Source of the DNA: Paulinella micropora
Taxonomy: Eukaryota; Cercozoa; Imbricatea; Euglyphida; Paulinellidae
Assembly: GCA_019918135.1 (NCBI GenBank)
Contig: WBZZ01002865.1
Coordinates: 62,001 to 126,000, forward strand
Direction of reading: 5' to 3'
DNA: 64,000 nt
The notes below the pieces were generated by a model, which was not told where the DNA came from, made no database searches, and worked only from the letters and a program-made list of their open reading frames with translations. Position 1 is the stretch's first letter, and each line of letters starts with the position of its first letter. A program made the translations under genes and the position numbers. Positions 63,836-64,000 of the stretch are shown piece by piece.

Positions 63836-64000
63836 CACTTTTCATATTTTTCCTATTTCCGCAGATCTTGCGCACTGTGCTCCAGCGCAGCCCTGCGGCG
63901 GATGGGCGGGCGGTGGTCCATGTAGCAGGTGGACAAGGGCCTCACAATCCCGACGGCGTCCTGTCGGTGCCATGGCTCGGCCACCGTGCGCAAGGTCAGA
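63836..64000 (+). mobile_element. MITE-like element, copy k (cut by the window edge)
   Basis: Left end CCACTTTTCATATTTTTCCT and the whole core to CCACCGTGCGCAAGGTCAGA; the right end lies outside the window. Preceded by TTGTTTGCGCGTGCAAACGC. Confidence 0.85.

Overview
The window reads as a piece of a large eukaryotic-type DNA virus genome (nucleocytoplasmic large DNA virus style), or a sequence strongly shaped by one. The reasons are compact genes on both strands, large paralogous families (F-box/leucine-rich-repeat proteins, HNH nucleases, a membrane-protein family), an SF3 helicase of the D5-like type, NADAR, nicotinamidase, dynamin-like GTPase, Sel1-repeat and Fanzor/TnpB genes, one tRNA, long G/C homopolymers and many AT palindromes after genes. 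No capsid, DNA polymerase or packaging gene is present, so the assignment is an inference. A protist nuclear segment carrying virus-derived genes is the main alternative.

Layout. 1-7.3 kb: a partial ORF, two convergent unknown genes, an 879-residue protein with a nicotinamidase-like N-terminus, and an HNH gene. 7.4-10.5 kb: a Cys-rich ORF and an array of ~375-448 bp units that combine an 18-bp minisatellite with TTGGCGCCAAA palindromes. 10.6-16.6 kb: F-box/LRR genes (one intact, one broken), a NADAR gene and an HNH fragment. 16.7-22.6 kb: a large hairpin, the SF3 helicase region, and degraded ORFs with duplicated intergenic motifs. 23-36.9 kb: two long F-box paralogues, a pair of distant paralogues of unknown function (25.4 and 30.0 kb), LRR fragments, a 140-bp hairpin and a membrane-protein gene. 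37.2-39.5 kb: seven tandem ~320-bp units carrying terminal palindromes. 39.5-47.6 kb: a mosaic gene fragment, HNH, a broken GTPase, a Fanzor remnant invaded by GC palindromes, and three unknown ORFs. 47.7-64 kb: at least ten copies of a ~190-bp inverted-repeat (MITE-like) element, between F-box/LRR genes, a tandemly duplicated membrane-protein locus with tRNA-Lys, and a Sel1 gene whose 3' end runs into repeat sequence.

Two themes stand out. First, likely host manipulation: at least eight F-box/LRR loci (ubiquitin ligase adaptors), Sel1 repeats, and NAD/ADP-ribose chemistry (nicotinamidase-like plus NADAR). Second, active remodelling by non-coding repeats: at least six repeat families are shared between intergenic regions, sit at duplication or fragment edges, and in places enter reading frames. 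Several ORFs have a pyrimidine tract ending in CAG or TAG just before or at their conserved N-terminus, which suggests spliceosomal processing and so a nuclear transcription phase.
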